Shown here: in pieces, positions 23,037 to 24,114 of the stretch | How the letters are laid out: every line of letters starts with the position of its first letter | How positions within the stretch are numbered: position 1 is the first letter of the stretch | Source of the DNA: Ettlia oleoabundans | Lineage: Eukaryota; Chlorophyta; Chlorophyceae; Chlamydomonadales | NCBI GenBank assembly: GCA_019693395.1 | Contig: JAAMXP010000750.1 | Span: 1-24,114, forward strand | Length of the DNA: 24,114 bases | Direction of reading: 5' to 3' | The notes under the pieces: model-generated | What the model saw: only the letters and a program-made list of their open reading frames with translations | Told to the model about the DNA's origin: nothing | Databases searched by the model: none | Program-made: the position numbers and the translations under genes

Positions 23037-24114
23037 ATGTTCAGCAGCACTGATAGCAGGCATCCCTTATTGCCAGCCAAGCATGCCCAGCGGTAAGGAA
23101 ATTGCGCAAGGCGGTTGCAGGAATAGGCTGCTTATCTTGCTTGCAGTTCAGTGCTATTGCCCTGCAAGTCAGCTGCCTCCCTTTCCTACTTTCAAGTCCC
23201 CCTGTCCCTCTGCAGGCGACACCGGCCCAGCCATGCTGCCGATGCCCAGCGACGGGCGCTTGTGACTGTTGGCGGTGGCGTGCTGCTTATTGTCGCTGCG
23301 GTGCTGCTGTATCGCCAGGTGCCGCAACAGACGCAGGAGGAGGGCTCTGAAGAGACCCAGCGTGACAGCGCCCGTGAGCTGCAGCTGCTGCACGAGCAGC
23401 CGTCACATGAGTTCTGCACCCTGCCCCCGCCCCTGGTGTGCGCACATGGTGGCGACATCAGTGCCGCGCCGCCCAACACCGCTGCTGCATTTGCCGCCGC
23501 TCTTGATGGCGGTGCACGCTGCGTGGAAGTTGATGTGGCACGCACCAAGGACGGTCAGCTGGTGGTGCTTCACAGCCGGGAGCTGGCGCATATGCTGCAG
23601 CTAGCCGGGCAGGGTCCCAGCCTCACCCCACACACCCACCTCCACCGCCACAGCCAGTCACCTTCTCAATCAGACCCACACTCCCACTCCCAGGCGCCGC
23701 CCCAGGTGGGGGACTACACCTGGCGTGAGCTGCAGGAGCTGCGCTGGGAGGATGGGCAGGGTGTGGAGGCCGCTGAATCGGTGGTCCGACTGGCGATGCG
23801 CCGCACACAGCAGATCACGCTGGATGTGAAGACGCACACCCAGGTGGGGGGCACTGCTTTTGGTTCGTGTTGGGTGGGGTGGGTTGATGAATGCCTTCAA
23901 TGTGGCTTGATAAATTGAAAGGTCAAGGCATGCAGTAGTGGTGCGTCTCTGCAGCCCGGTCTGTTTGGGCGCTGTACTGCCTCTTTTTCTTGGGGCAGCT
24001 CTGGCTCCTGCCAGTTGGGCAAGTAGAGTCACCTTCTTGCTGTGTGGCTAATGCGCTTTGCTGCCGGCTGTGCGTTGTGCATGCCGTTACTGCATGTCCC
24101 TTGCCCCCACCCAC
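23037..24114 (+). CDS. Membrane-anchored glycerophosphodiester phosphodiesterase (5' part, runs off right edge)
   Basis: GDPD enzymes hydrolyse glycerophosphodiesters to glycerol-3-phosphate and an alcohol, part of phospholipid turnover and phosphate recycling. Exon 1 is 23037-23092 (MFSSTDSRHPLLPAKHAQ, ending in phase 2) and exon 2 is 23216-23843, giving 228 codons. The start was chosen because it is the ATG whose downstream GTAAGG donor joins exon 2 in frame, and exon 2 has no early Met. A basic N terminus and one hydrophobic helix (about 33-51) predict a signal anchor. The catalytic half begins CAHGGDISAAPPNT (94-107), then EVDVARTKDGQLVVLHSREL (123-142) with Glu123, Asp125 and His138. The motif is HG rather than the HR of bacterial enzymes; as I recall, a plant GDPD subgroup also has HG. 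A His/Ser/Pro-rich insert (about 150-180) interrupts the domain before VGDYTWRELQEL. Exon 2 ends at TLDVKTHTQ; no further exon was identified before the edge, and the rest of the barrel is missing. Confidence 0.88.

Noticed and set aside
24014..24114. Next GDPD exon before the right edge
   Set aside because: Acceptor-like sites exist near 23953, but the sequence after them shows no GDPD similarity in any phase.

Overview
The window is nuclear DNA of a green alga (Chlorophyta; a core chlorophyte such as a trebouxiophyte is my inference). The evidence is moderately high GC, exons of about 40-630 bp separated by dozens of short spliceosomal introns (acceptors mostly TGCAG), a green-alga type TGTAA poly(A) motif after several genes, and typical plant/algal proteins with plastid-type leaders. 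No bacterial operon, RNA gene, transposon or CRISPR array was recognised. Gene models were built by hand from donor/acceptor sites. Phases agree across every junction of five genes (SEC31, DPM1, LpxK, photolyase/hydrolase, FAD oxidoreductase) and in the visible part of the GDPD gene. The MYND gene is only partly resolved.

Layout, left to right. (1) 1-3167, minus: SEC31, the COPII outer-coat subunit; nine exons give 419 N-terminal residues and the rest lies off the left edge. (2) 3767-5496, plus: DPM1, catalytic subunit of dolichol-phosphate mannose synthase, six exons, 248 aa. It is divergent from SEC31 across a 599-bp shared promoter interval, and both products act in the early secretory pathway. 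(3) 6155-9304, plus: an LpxK-type lipid A 4'-kinase, ten exons, 407 aa. (4) 9751-15124, minus: a fusion of a photolyase-related N-terminal domain to an alpha/beta hydrolase, 14 exons, 896 aa, tail to tail with LpxK. (5) 16148-16552, minus: a small uncertain ORF. (6) 16630-20108, minus: a plastid-type FAD-dependent amine-oxidase-like oxidoreductase, ten exons, 495 aa. (7) 20557 to about 22054, minus: a MYND zinc-finger protein with an unresolved middle and start. (8) 23037 to the right edge, plus: a membrane-anchored glycerophosphodiester phosphodiesterase (GDPD), cut by the window edge and divergent from the MYND gene.

The genes are not an operon and have no single shared pathway. The SEC31/DPM1 pair is functionally related. 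LpxK, the photolyase/hydrolase fusion and the FAD oxidoreductase look like organelle-directed proteins of bacterial ancestry. The most notable signals are the degenerate photolyase-hydrolase fusion, five GC-AG introns among about 46, a eukaryotic LpxK with a changed RGY motif, and a perfect 11-bp-arm palindrome upstream of the fusion gene.
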